This document shows, one piece after another, positions 38,477-47,264 of a stretch of 64,000 nucleotides of DNA. The stretch's first letter is position 1. Every line of letters begins with the position of its first letter. The DNA is from Meiothermus sp. (GTDB lineage Bacteria; Deinococcota; Deinococci; Deinococcales; Thermaceae): positions 2,770,501 to 2,834,500 of the forward strand of contig NZ_BPIM01000001.1 of the NCBI RefSeq assembly GCF_026004115.1. Reading direction: 5' to 3'. The translations under genes were made by a program, and so were the position numbers. The notes beneath the pieces are model-generated. The model was not told the DNA's origin. It made no database searches and was given only the letters and a program-made list of their open reading frames with translations.

Positions 38477-39037
38477 ATGGCGGCAACTATGGATCGCGTG
38501 GCGGTGTTTATTGATGGCAGCAACCTGTACAAAGGTCTGGTTTCCACGCTAGGAACCGACTATCGGCTGGATTTTGTCGCTTTTGTCTCGGCGCTTGCGG
38601 CGGGGCGTTCGTTATTGCGGGCCTACTATTACAATGCGCCTTTGCCCAGCGAAGACCCGGCGGCCAAAGCTCACCAGAGCTTTTTGAACTATCTGAAGCG
38701 GGTGCCCTATGTCATGGTACGGCTGGGTCGGCTGGAGCGCCGCGGCGAGGGTTTTGTAGAAAAGGGTGTGGATATTCAGATCGCCATAGACATGCTCAAG
38801 CTGGCCTATGCCGACGCCTACGATGTGGCGGTGCTGGTTTCGGGTGATGGTGATTTTGCCGAGGTGCTCAAGGTCATTCAGGATATGGGCAAGCAGGCCG
38901 AGAATACTACCTTCCAAGTGCTCTCGTCGTACCGCCTGGCCCAGCAGGCTGACAAATATTTTCCCCTGGACGAACTTCCCTGGGAGCGTCTGCGGGCCAG
39001 GAGCTTTGAGGCCGAGGCACTACCTTTTCAGGATTAG
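38477..39037 (+). CDS. NYN domain protein (LabA/DUF88 family)
   Basis: A 186-residue protein of the NYN family, PIN-like nucleases. The acidic metal-site residues are in VFIDGSNLYKG, KGVDIQIAIDM and VLVSGDGDFAEVL, the standard pattern. It probably cuts RNA, but the target is unknown. A -10 box TATAGC (38463-38468) lies eight bases before the ATG; a second ATG at 38489 is possible. Confidence 0.88.
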   Translation: MAATMDRVAVFIDGSNLYKGLVSTLGTDYRLDFVAFVSALAAGRSLLRAYYYNAPLPSEDPAAKAHQSFLNYLKRVPYVMVRLGRLERRGEGFVEKGVDIQIAIDMLKLAYADAYDVAVLVSGDGDFAEVLKVIQDMGKQAENTTFQVLSSYRLAQQADKYFPLDELPWERLRARSFEAEALPFQD

Positions 39038-39141
39038 AGTGGTTCTGTAACTGAAAGTGGTAATCCCGCATTCAAAATGCTGTGCGAACCGGTTGCTGAT
39101 GGAGATTCGCCGAAAAACCTAGGGAACTGCAATGGAACGCC

Positions 39142-39405
39142 TTACTTCGGTTCCCAAACCGCGATTACGCTGGGGTCAATGGGGGAGATCAGATGAGGCT
39201 GCTGGAGGTGGGCGGCTTCCCCCTTGCGCAGGTGTAGGTAGTTTTGGTCGGGCAGGTCGATTACTACTTCCCCCTCGAGCAAAAGATACAAGCGGGCCTC
39301 GCTTACCTGCTCGGGCTGGGTGAGCAGATAGGCGCGAAACCCCTCGAGGCCAGGGAACCGGGCTTCTCCCAGCCTTTTGGCCAGCCGCACAAGATGGAGT
39401 TTCAT
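39142..39405 (-). CDS. Small cupin-like protein
   Basis: An 87-residue protein. The middle (RLYLLLEGEVVIDLPDQNYL, then HLRKGEAAHL) has the strand pattern of a single cupin barrel. The usual histidines of the first metal motif are missing, so it may be a non-metal cupin. It lies 27 bases downstream of topA on the same strand. No function is assigned. Confidence 0.6.
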   Translation of the reverse strand: MKLHLVRLAKRLGEARFPGLEGFRAYLLTQPEQVSEARLYLLLEGEVVIDLPDQNYLHLRKGEAAHLQQPHLISPIDPSVIAVWEPK

Positions 39406-39432
39406 GGTAGGGCAGGGCGTGGCTGGCGGGCC

Positions 39433-42207
39433 TCAGGCCCCGACCGCTTCCTTACGGGCTTTGCCATACTCCATGCGCAGCTTGAACATGCCCTGGCGGA
39501 AGAGCTTGAGGGCCTTGTCCTCCGATTTGCCCAGGGCTTTGGCAACCTCGGCCACGGCTTTTTGCTGTCCCTTGCTGCGGCGAACGATATCGCTCTGTTC
39601 GGCGGTCAGGCCCGCCTGGCCGATAAAGCGCTCGAGGTCGGCCCAGGTTGCACTGGGTTGGCTGGGTTTCGTTTTTTTGGCCTTACCTCTGGCTCTGGCT
39701 TTCACCTTAGGCCCCTCTCCCTTGCGATCAGCTTTGCTTTTACCGTACTCCATGCGCAGCTTGAACATGGCCTGGCGGAAGAGCTTGAGGGCGGCTTCTT
39801 CGGGAAGGTTGAGCTCTTTAGCCACCGCTGTAACAGCCTTCTGCTGGCCCTGGGTGCGCCGGGCTACCTCGGCCTGGTCGGGTGGGAGGCCGAGCTGGGC
39901 GATGAGGGGCTCGAGGTCGGCCCAGGAAGCGGGTTGTTCGGTGGATTTTGCGACACGCTTGCCCCTGGCTCTTAATTTGCCCCTGGTCTCACGCTCGGCC
40001 CGACGCTCGTTCAGGGCTTGTAGATCGGGGCCGCCATAGCGCTCGCAACTGGGGTTGGAGCAGACTCGCTTACCCGAGCGGCCCTTGGCCATCTCATTCC
40101 AACCGCAGATGGGGCATTTCTCAGCTACCAGCGGATCAAAAACTAGGAAGTCGCAGCTCTGGTTGCTGCAGCGATAATAGGGCTTGCCCCGCTTGCTGGT
40201 TTTTTGCACCACCTCGCCTGCATGGCACTTGGGGCATTCAATGCCGGTCGAAGGGGCTTCGTCGCGGGTGTATTTGCACTCTGGATAGCGGTTACAGCTA
40301 ATGAACGTACCATAACGCCCGTGCCGGCGCACCAGTTGCCCTACGTGGCAGGCCGGGCAGGCCTCGCCGATGAGCTCAGGTTCCTTCTTGAGCTCCAGCC
40401 GTTCGGTGTACTTGCAATCCGGATATCCGGTGCAGCCCAGAAACTGGCCGAACCTCGAGACCCGCAATTCCAAAGGACGCCCGCACTTTGGGCATAGTTT
40501 TTTTGGAACCTTGTGGTAATCCTTCAGGAAAGGCTCGTAGAACTCTCGCACCACCTTGGGCCAGGGGGCTTTGCCGGCCTCGATATCGTCGAGGCGGGTC
40601 TCGAGCTGGGCGGTGAAGTCATAGGCCACCACGTCGGGGAAACTCTGCACCAGGTAACCCGTCACCTCGCGCCCCAGCGGCGTGGGTTTGAGCGATTTGC
40701 CGGAGCGCTCGAGGTAGCCACGGCGCTCGAGGGTATCAATGGTCGGGGCATAGGTTGAAGGCCGCCCAATCCCCATTTCTTCAAGCACCTTGACCAGGCT
40801 GGCGTCGGTATAGCGCGGGGGAGGCTCAGTAAAGTGTTGCTCGGGCTTCAGGTCCAGCAGGCTGGCCGCAGCGTTTTCTCGCAGGGGAGGCAGCAGGTTC
40901 TCCGCATCGTCGCCTTCCTCACGCCCATAGACCCGCAAGAACCCGTCAAACTTCAGCACCGACCCCACCGCTCGGAAGACCAGCTCATTGCCGGTCACGT
41001 TCACGGTGGTCTGGTCGAAGATGGCAGGGGTCATCTGTGAGGCCACAAACCGCTGCCAGATGAGCTGGTAAAGCTTAAACTCCTCGTCTTCCAGGTGCTT
41101 CCGGACGGAATCGGGGGTTCGGGTGACCGAGGTGGGGCGAATGGCTTCGTGGGCATCCTGGGTAGTGACAGCCTTTTTGCCCGCGTAGGTGTTTGGTTTG
41201 TCGGGCAAGTAGCCAGGTCCAAAGTGGCTGGGGATGAATTGCCGCACCTCGGTGAGGGCTTCCTCTGAGACCCGTGTCGAGTCGGTGCGCATATAAGTGA
41301 TAAGGCCAACCGTGCCCTCGGGCAAATCCACACCTTCATACAGCTTTTGCGCAACCCGCATGGTTCGGCTGGCCGTCCAGCCCAGGCGGCTGCTGGCGGC
41401 TTGCTGGAGGGTGGAGGTAATGAAGGGTGGGGAAGCGTTGCGTCGGCGCTCCCGTCGTTCAATACTGCTAATCTGGTAGTTCTTGATCGCCCGGGCCTGT
41501 TGAGCGACCGCCCGGGCCTGGCTTTCGTTGGTAATCAGGAATTTCTCGCCACTCTGCACCCGCTCCTGTCCCACGCTGTAGAGCATGGCCTTGAACTTCT
41601 GGCCCTCCGACTCAAACTGCCCCTCCAGCGTCCAGTACTCCTGCGGCACAAAAACTTCAATTTCCTGCTCACGCTCCACCAGTAGCCTGAGTGCCACCGA
41701 CTGCACCCTCCCCGCCGACAGCGCTCTGCGCCGAAACTCCATGCTGAGCACCGGCGAAAGCTGGTAGCCTACCAACCGATCCAACACCCGCCGGGCCTGC
41801 TGGGCATCTACCAGGCTCTGGTCAATGGGCCGGGGCTGTTGTACCGCCGCCCGCACGACTTTGGGGGTGATTTCATGAAACTCGACCCGTAAGGGGTTTT
41901 GGGGATTCAGCCCCAGCAGCCGGGCCACATGCCAGCCAATAGCTTCGCCTTCTCGGTCGGGGTCGGTAGCGATCAGCACCCGCTTACCCCGGGCGGCTTT
42001 TTTGAGGTCATCCACTACCGGCTGCTTATCCTTTTTAACTTCATACTGCGGTGCGAAGTCTGCTTCAAGATTAACACCCAACTCACGTTCGGGCAGGTCG
42101 GCTACGTGGCCCTTGCTGGCCCGTACCTCATAGCCTGCCCCCAGCATTTTCTGAATGCTCTTGGCCTTGGCGGGTGACTCCACAACAATCAGGGTCGAAT
42201 CCGGCAT
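39433..42207 (-). CDS. topA: DNA topoisomerase I with tandem C-terminal domain
   Basis: Type IA topoisomerase of 924 residues that relaxes negative supercoils. The Toprim part is LIVVESPAKAKSIQKML with TDPDREGE (81-88). The catalytic tyrosine is Y305 in GLITYMRTDSTR. Four Cys4 zinc ribbons follow: CPKCGR, CPACHV, CPKCHA and CPICGW, each with a second Cys pair. The end has two near-identical 60-residue units (about 762-823 and 855-916) joined by a basic linker. The ATG at 42207 lies seven bases after a -10 box TATACT (42215-42220, minus); a frame to 42246 is rejected. Confidence 0.96.
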   Translation of the reverse strand: MPDSTLIVVESPAKAKSIQKMLGAGYEVRASKGHVADLPERELGVNLEADFAPQYEVKKDKQPVVDDLKKAARGKRVLIATDPDREGEAIGWHVARLLGLNPQNPLRVEFHEITPKVVRAAVQQPRPIDQSLVDAQQARRVLDRLVGYQLSPVLSMEFRRRALSAGRVQSVALRLLVEREQEIEVFVPQEYWTLEGQFESEGQKFKAMLYSVGQERVQSGEKFLITNESQARAVAQQARAIKNYQISSIERRERRRNASPPFITSTLQQAASSRLGWTASRTMRVAQKLYEGVDLPEGTVGLITYMRTDSTRVSEEALTEVRQFIPSHFGPGYLPDKPNTYAGKKAVTTQDAHEAIRPTSVTRTPDSVRKHLEDEEFKLYQLIWQRFVASQMTPAIFDQTTVNVTGNELVFRAVGSVLKFDGFLRVYGREEGDDAENLLPPLRENAAASLLDLKPEQHFTEPPPRYTDASLVKVLEEMGIGRPSTYAPTIDTLERRGYLERSGKSLKPTPLGREVTGYLVQSFPDVVAYDFTAQLETRLDDIEAGKAPWPKVVREFYEPFLKDYHKVPKKLCPKCGRPLELRVSRFGQFLGCTGYPDCKYTERLELKKEPELIGEACPACHVGQLVRRHGRYGTFISCNRYPECKYTRDEAPSTGIECPKCHAGEVVQKTSKRGKPYYRCSNQSCDFLVFDPLVAEKCPICGWNEMAKGRSGKRVCSNPSCERYGGPDLQALNERRAERETRGKLRARGKRVAKSTEQPASWADLEPLIAQLGLPPDQAEVARRTQGQQKAVTAVAKELNLPEEAALKLFRQAMFKLRMEYGKSKADRKGEGPKVKARARGKAKKTKPSQPSATWADLERFIGQAGLTAEQSDIVRRSKGQQKAVAEVAKALGKSEDKALKLFRQGMFKLRMEYGKARKEAVGA

Positions 42208-42328
42208 ACGGCTCAGTATATGGACGAAGGGCTGGTAGTTTGTCAAGGGCAGGAATCACGGGGTGGATTTGAAGTGTAGATGAAAAACCAGTCTCAAACG
42301 TCTCTTTTGGCATTTCTTGTGGGGTCTC

Positions 42329-42566
42329 ATACGGGGTTCAAAAAGACAGTTCTCAAATGCAATAAATCCCAGAGGCTGAATTTTTGAATCCTAAAGCACA
42401 CCCCTTCCTGTCGGTCGGCGAAAAAAAGCGTCTCCCTTCCAAAGGGGCTTACGCCCTTTGCTATGCGGATAACTTCCAGGGGGCGGTATCGCCCTCCGCT
42501 ACGCGGAGAACTTCGGCCTTGTTAGTTCGTCACTGAAGGGTAACGAATCAACCGAAGCTGGTTCAT
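42329..42566 (-). repeat. Dispersed two-hairpin repeat, copy 5 (inverted, longest)
   Basis: The minus-strand end reads TTTGAACCCCGTAT. It carries both extra modules, and the CTACGCGGA block occurs twice (diverged, near 42470 and 42510). The other terminus is eroded (GAACCAGCTTCGG on the minus strand) and contains the stop codon of the neighbouring CoA-transferase gene. Confidence 0.75.
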
Positions 42567-43927
42567 ATGGGCGAAAAACCCGGGAAGCTTTTGGGCAGCA
42601 GCCCACGCTCGAAAGCGGCTTTACTAAGTTCTTCGCGGAAGTTGGGGTGGGCAATACTAATAAGGGCTTGGGCCCGCTCGCGTAGGCTCTTGCCAAAGAG
42701 TTCGGCCACCCCATATTCGGTCACGACATAGTGGACATCGGCCCTGGTTGTCACAACCCCTGCGCCGGGTTTGAGCAGGGGAACAATACGGCTCAAGGTG
42801 TTGTTCTTGCCGGTGCTGGGCAGCGCAATGATGGGTTTTCCACTGTTGCTGGCTGCTGCCCCTCGGATAAAGTCGAGCTGCCCACCGAAGCCGGAGTAGA
42901 TACGGGTGCCAATGGAATCGGCGCAGACCTGACCGGTGAGGTCTACCTCGAGGGCTGAATTAATGGCAACCATGTTGTCGTTACGAGCTACATTGAAGGG
43001 ATCGTTAACCCAATCGGCGGGTCGCATCTCGAAGAGGGGGTTGTTGTGCACAAAGCGGTAAAGCCGTTCGGAGCCCAGCACGAAGGTACCCACTACCTTG
43101 CCCGGCAGCAGGCTCTTGCGCTGTCCGGTCACGATGCCTTTTTCCAGGGCCTCCATCACCCCATCGGAAACCATCTCGGTATGGATGCCCAGGTCTTGCC
43201 GTCCGATTAGGTTGGCCAGCACAGCATCGGGGATGGTGCCAATCCCCATCTGCAAGGTACAGCCATCGTCAATAAGGTCGGCTACATATTTGCCAATTTT
43301 GGCCTCGACCTCTCCAAAAGTGTCTCTGGGTAACATCGGTAGGGGAAAGTCCACCTCCACAAAGGCGGCAAATTTGGAGACGTGCACAAAGGTGTCTCCC
43401 AGGGTACGTGGCATCTGCGGGTTAACCAGTGCAATGACCCGGCGGGCATTCTCTACTGCAGCCTTTGCTGCAATGATTTCTACACCCAGGCTGACAAAGC
43501 CAAACTCATCTGGGGGCGAAACCTGCACCAGGGCATAATCCAGGGGCAAAACCCCCCGCTTGAATAGCCAAGGAACCTGATGCAGCATAACCGGTACATA
43601 GTCGGCCCGCCCACTGTTGACGGCCTCCCGGTCGGCGGGACCTACAAATAGCGAACGTCGGCGAAAGTGGCCCTCCATCTCGGGGGCCAGAAAGGGGTCG
43701 GAGCCCATTTGAAGCACGTGAACCAGTTCAACGTTCTCCAACTCGCCTTTCCGCTGGGCCAGGGCTTCCAGGAGGGGAGTAGGGGTGGCAGCATTCCCCG
43801 AGACGTAGATCCTCGAGTTGCTCTTGACCATTCCGGCGGCCAGTTCTAGGTCAACCAGCTTGCTTTGATAGACCTTTTCTACCTCGCTGCGTCCCAGGGC
43901 CTTGCCCGTACGTGAAATGGTTTCCAT
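42563..43927 (-). CDS. Acetyl-CoA hydrolase/transferase family protein
   Basis: CoA-transferase of 454 residues, in the family of 4-hydroxybutyrate and succinyl-CoA:acetate CoA-transferases. Visible are ELVHVLQMGSDPF, MGIGTIPDAVLANL, and the conserved SGFGGQLDFIRGAAAS followed by GKPIIALPSTGKNN. It probably moves CoA between acetate and a C4 acid, but the partner is unknown. A -10 box TAGCAT (43934-43939, minus) lies six bases from the ATG. The stop codon falls inside dispersed repeat copy 5, so the natural C-terminus may have been changed by the insertion. Confidence 0.9.
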   Translation of the reverse strand: METISRTGKALGRSEVEKVYQSKLVDLELAAGMVKSNSRIYVSGNAATPTPLLEALAQRKGELENVELVHVLQMGSDPFLAPEMEGHFRRRSLFVGPADREAVNSGRADYVPVMLHQVPWLFKRGVLPLDYALVQVSPPDEFGFVSLGVEIIAAKAAVENARRVIALVNPQMPRTLGDTFVHVSKFAAFVEVDFPLPMLPRDTFGEVEAKIGKYVADLIDDGCTLQMGIGTIPDAVLANLIGRQDLGIHTEMVSDGVMEALEKGIVTGQRKSLLPGKVVGTFVLGSERLYRFVHNNPLFEMRPADWVNDPFNVARNDNMVAINSALEVDLTGQVCADSIGTRIYSGFGGQLDFIRGAAASNSGKPIIALPSTGKNNTLSRIVPLLKPGAGVVTTRADVHYVVTEYGVAELFGKSLRERAQALISIAHPNFREELSKAAFERGLLPKSFPGFSPI

Positions 43928-44062
43928 GAACCCATGCTAGCGCTGCCGAGGCGGGACAGATGACCGGGGAATTGATCAGGGGGTATGGGGCAAGGGCTGG
44001 GGGAAAAAATGAGTGATTGATCGTAACGCGAATATAACGCTCGAGCCGCTAGCCTATGGGAC

Positions 44063-44269
44063 ATGAAAGAGGAAGTCATGCGCCCGAAGGCGGTGACACT
44101 CATTGTTCGAATGTGGCAAGGGCCCGATGGCACCGTGAAGGCATCCGTCAAGCCTGCCGATGGGGGGAAGATAGAGCACTTCCCCGATCTAGCGGCCTTG
44201 CTGCACTACCTCGAGCAGGCCCAGCAGGCGTTTGATGATAACCCGGGGGAATCTCGAGGTTTGCGTTAG
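44063..44269 (+). CDS. Small hypothetical protein
   Basis: A 68-residue protein not recognised. It reads VTLIVRMWQGPDGTVKASVK, then a helix with HYLEQAQQAF. A -10 box TAGCCT (44050-44055) lies seven bases before the ATG, which supports a real leaderless gene. It is divergent from the CoA-transferase and converges with the DUF502 gene, overlapping its stop by four bases. Confidence 0.55.
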   Translation: MKEEVMRPKAVTLIVRMWQGPDGTVKASVKPADGGKIEHFPDLAALLHYLEQAQQAFDDNPGESRGLR

Positions 44270-44922
44270 GTTCCAGATTTAGCTATAGACCTGCTTTCAG
44301 CCAGTTGTTTGGCCTTTCCGTCTGGCAAGATAAAGCCGGCGGAGACCACGTACTTCAGCGCATCTTCGATGCTTATATCGAGCGGGATCACGTCAGCTGT
44401 TGGAACAATTACGGCCATGCCAGAGGCTGGCACAGGACTGGTCGGAACCAGTACCACGGTATAACCCTCTGGTAAAGGTGACAACCTCTTACCTACCTCT
44501 GGACTGGCGATGAAGCAGAGAATATATACGCCCTTTCGTGGATACTCGACCAAAGCTGCTCGCTGAAATTGAACTTCTGGTTGCCCCAACAAGGTCTGAG
44601 ATATTTGCTGAACCGCGTTGTACACCTCGCGTATAAGCGGGATGGTTTTGATGCTACGATCAATGGCCCCGAAAATTAGACGGCCAACATAGTTGCCCGC
44701 TAGCGCCCCTACCAGTGCCACGAGTCCCAGGGTTGCGACAATCCCCAAAATCGGTAAGAAAGGCAACAACCACCGTGAGGGTTCGGCATCTACGGCCCGC
44801 AAGATACTTCCGATGATGTTATTCGACCAGTTGTAGACCCACACCAGGACATAAACGGTCACGGCAATGGGAAGCGTGGAAAGCAGACCGGTCAGGAAGT
44901 AGCGGCGGAGTCTGACACCCAT
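44266..44922 (-). CDS. DUF502 family membrane protein
   Basis: A 218-residue membrane protein. Helices lie at about 8-28 (YFLTGLLSTLPIAVTVYVLV) and about 50-75, followed by a soluble domain with VPTSPVPASGMAVIVP. This pattern defines DUF502, a family of unknown function common in bacteria. A -10 box TAAACT (44932-44937, minus) lies nine bases from the ATG. Confidence 0.88.
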   Translation of the reverse strand: MGVRLRRYFLTGLLSTLPIAVTVYVLVWVYNWSNNIIGSILRAVDAEPSRWLLPFLPILGIVATLGLVALVGALAGNYVGRLIFGAIDRSIKTIPLIREVYNAVQQISQTLLGQPEVQFQRAALVEYPRKGVYILCFIASPEVGKRLSPLPEGYTVVLVPTSPVPASGMAVIVPTADVIPLDISIEDALKYVVSAGFILPDGKAKQLAESRSIAKSGT

Positions 44923-45029
44923 ATTTATAAGAGTTTAAGGCCGGCGGGACTCTTGAATAGGTTTTCCCTCACCGGTACCCTCATACAAGGGTTTTACCAC
45001 ACCTCGAGGTGCGCTGACCGAGTGTTCTG

Positions 45030-45195
45030 ATACCAGATTCGGTTAGTTCGTCGCCGTATGGCAGCGAACTAACCTGACTGAAGTTATCCGCGTAGCGGAG
45101 GGCGATACCGCCCCTTGGAAGGGAGTGCTCTAGGATTCAAAAAGATAGCCTCTGGGAGTCTTTGGTTTGGATAATTATCTTTTTGAATCCGGTAT
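45030..45195 (+). repeat. Dispersed two-hairpin repeat, copy 6
   Basis: Starts ATACCAGATTCGG and ends GAATCCGGTAT. It carries the module TATCCGCGTAGCGGAGGGCG between the two hairpins. The left hairpin is GGTTAGTTCG/CGAACTAACC and the right arms are GGATTCAAAAAGATA and TATCTTTTTGAATCC. Confidence 0.88.
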
Positions 45196-45343
45196 GACAG
45201 CGTGTTTGCAATGTATCTACCTGCCACAAATGGGGGTACTGTGTTTTGACTCGGCTGAGTAAGCGGGCCTCAGGGATCTGGTCAGCTCAGTCTGGCACAA
45301 TATCGAGCCCCTCTTCTCATCCAAGGCTGCTACACTCAGGCTC

Positions 45344-45823
45344 GTGAATGCCTTTGCTGATTGGCTTTTTGTGGTGGTGTGGTTGGTGGCGCTATTGGCC
45401 ACCTTCATCCCGGTGGTGCCTGCCGGGTTCATCATCATCGGTATGGCCTTGCTGCACGAACTGCTGGTGGGGTTTAGCGAGATTTCCCTGTCGGTCTGGA
45501 TTGTTCTGGCCATTTTGACGGTCTTGTCTTCGCTGGTGGACAATATTGCGGGTGCGTTGGGGGCCAAACACTTCGGCGGCAGCCGTCAGGGGGTGTGGGG
45601 TGCTTTCATCGGGGGTATTTTGGGTATTTTTATCCTGCCTCCGCTGGGGTTGTTTCTGATGCCTTTTGTGGGCGCATTTGTGGGCGAACTGGTAGCGGGT
45701 CGCACTGCCGAGGCTGCCTTGCGTGGGGCCTGGGGGGCTGTACTGGGCCTGTTGGGAGGGCTGGCTGGCAAGTTTTTGATTCACCTGTTGATGGGCCTTC
45801 TGGTCATCCGGGCTATTTTTTAG
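45344..45823 (+). CDS. DUF456 family membrane protein
   Basis: A 159-residue membrane protein with about five helices and glycine-rich loops: FIPVVPAGFIIIGMALLHE, LGAKHFGGSRQGVWGAFIG, and then GLFLMPFVGAFVGEL. This is the DUF456 pattern; no function is known. The GTG at 45344 lies seven bases after a -10 box TACACT (45331-45336), which points to a leaderless transcript. Confidence 0.85.
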   Translation: MNAFADWLFVVVWLVALLATFIPVVPAGFIIIGMALLHELLVGFSEISLSVWIVLAILTVLSSLVDNIAGALGAKHFGGSRQGVWGAFIGGILGIFILPPLGLFLMPFVGAFVGELVAGRTAEAALRGAWGAVLGLLGGLAGKFLIHLLMGLLVIRAIF

Positions 45824-46015
45824 GCCTCGGTTGGCTTGGTTGGAGGATTTTGCTTTACGCTCGCACAAGCTTGTTTTGCGCGTCTCAGGTAGAAAGTCAA
45901 GTTTTTCTTCGGTCTCGTATTCAGCTTGGGCTTTCGGCAATTCTTCTGGTGTTTGAGATATTGTTCGAGCTTCTTTCCATGTCTTTGGACTGTACGGGCT
46001 ATACTTGGTCTTCAG

Positions 46016-46237
46016 ATGGGGTATGTACTCATCAGTCGAAAAGGTTGCCACCTCTGCGAGGAAGCCGAGGCCTTGCTGGCGGCACAGGGTATCGCGTATA
46101 CCTTTCAGGACGTGGATGCGGATGAGCACCTGAAAAAGACCTATACCTTCCGGGTTCCGGTGCTTCTGAAAGAGGGCAAGGTTGTGCTCGAGGGCAAGTT
46201 TACTCCCGAGCGCTTATCAAGGAAATTATCTTTATAG
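46016..46237 (+). CDS. Glutaredoxin-like protein
   Basis: A 73-residue thioredoxin-fold protein with the redox motif C-H-L-C in LISRKGCHLCEEAEALL, and VPVLLKEGKVV carrying the cis-proline. It fits the short glutaredoxin-like DUF836 type. The ATG at 46016 lies ten bases after a -10 box TATACT (46000-46005). The longer frame from 45926 includes this promoter and is rejected. lgt follows 14 bases later. Confidence 0.85.
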   Translation: MGYVLISRKGCHLCEEAEALLAAQGIAYTFQDVDADEHLKKTYTFRVPVLLKEGKVVLEGKFTPERLSRKLSL

Positions 46238-46251
46238 CTGGGAGGCTTTGA

Positions 46252-47178
46252 ATGGATCCAATCCTGATCGAAATCGGTTCGCTGCAAATACGCTGGTATG
46301 GGCTTTTTCTGGTACTGGCGATTTTTGCTTCCTTTGAGATTGCTAAGCGAATTCTGAAAGGTTGGGGTTTTGACCCCGACCGCTTTGAACAAATTGCCTT
46401 TTGGGCTGTAATCTGGGGGGTTATTGGGGCCCGGGTGGGTTATGTAATTACCAGTCCGGGCGATTTTAGCAGCAATCCAGTTTCGGCCCTTTATATCTGG
46501 CAAGGGGGTCTTTCCTTCCACGGTGCCATTATTGGTGGTCTGATCCCGTTTATTTACCACCACTACCGCAGTAAAATACCGGTCTGGGCCTATCTCGATG
46601 CAGTGGTGCCGGGCATTGCGATTGGTATTGCCGCGGGACGGCTTGGCAATATCATGAACGGCTCCGACACCGTGGGGCGCCTGACCAACTGGCCCATTGG
46701 GTTTACCTGGCCTGCTTCGGCCAGCGGATTTCCTGGGGTGTGCCCCGGCATCAACGATATCAGTGAGGTGGTTCGGTGTGCGCCAGAGGCCATTGTTCGC
46801 GGCCCGGTTCACTTTACCCAGCTTTATGGGGTCTTGATTGGGGTGGTGTTACTCCTTCTGTCCATCTACTGGTTGCGGCAGAACCGGGCCTATGGCTATG
46901 TTTTCTGGCAATTTGTGCTCTGGTATAGCGTATTGCGCTCGGTGTTCGAGGAGACCTTCCGTCTCAACCCGTTGTGGATTAAGGCATATGTGAACGAGCA
47001 GGCTGGTATCGGACTTTTTACCGCGACCCAGATTATCTCCATCCCGCTGACGATTGTGGCTATCTTCTTCCTAATGCGATGGAAGGGGCAGCGCGAGAAC
47101 CCTCCCAGCCCGCCAGGGTTGGTTCCGGCGGGGCCAGCGCCCAAGCCTGGCCCTTCCAAAAGGCATAAAAAACGTTAG
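46252..47178 (+). CDS. lgt: Prolipoprotein diacylglyceryl transferase
   Basis: Membrane enzyme that attaches diacylglycerol to the lipobox cysteine of lipoproteins. It has 308 residues and about seven helices. Conserved are [11 protein letters not shown], the active-site histidine in [12 protein letters not shown] and [11 protein letters not shown]. The last reads NGSDTVGR where most family members have NGELWGR, so the usual glutamate is replaced and one residue is added. GGGAGG precedes the ATG. The C-terminal tail after 280 is Pro- and Lys-rich. Confidence 0.94.
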   Translation: MDPILIEIGSLQIRWYGLFLVLAIFASFEIAKRILKGWGFDPDRFEQIAFWAVIWGVIGARVGYVITSPGDFSSNPVSALYIWQGGLSFHGAIIGGLIPFIYHHYRSKIPVWAYLDAVVPGIAIGIAAGRLGNIMNGSDTVGRLTNWPIGFTWPASASGFPGVCPGINDISEVVRCAPEAIVRGPVHFTQLYGVLIGVVLLLLSIYWLRQNRAYGYVFWQFVLWYSVLRSVFEETFRLNPLWIKAYVNEQAGIGLFTATQIISIPLTIVAIFFLMRWKGQRENPPSPPGLVPAGPAPKPGPSKRHKKR

Positions 47179-47264
47179 AGGCTGTTCTGATTCCAGACTC
47201 TCGAGTTTGCGTGACGGGAAAATAGACCCTCGAGCCCCCCTTTTGGCAATACAATCGGAGAGAT

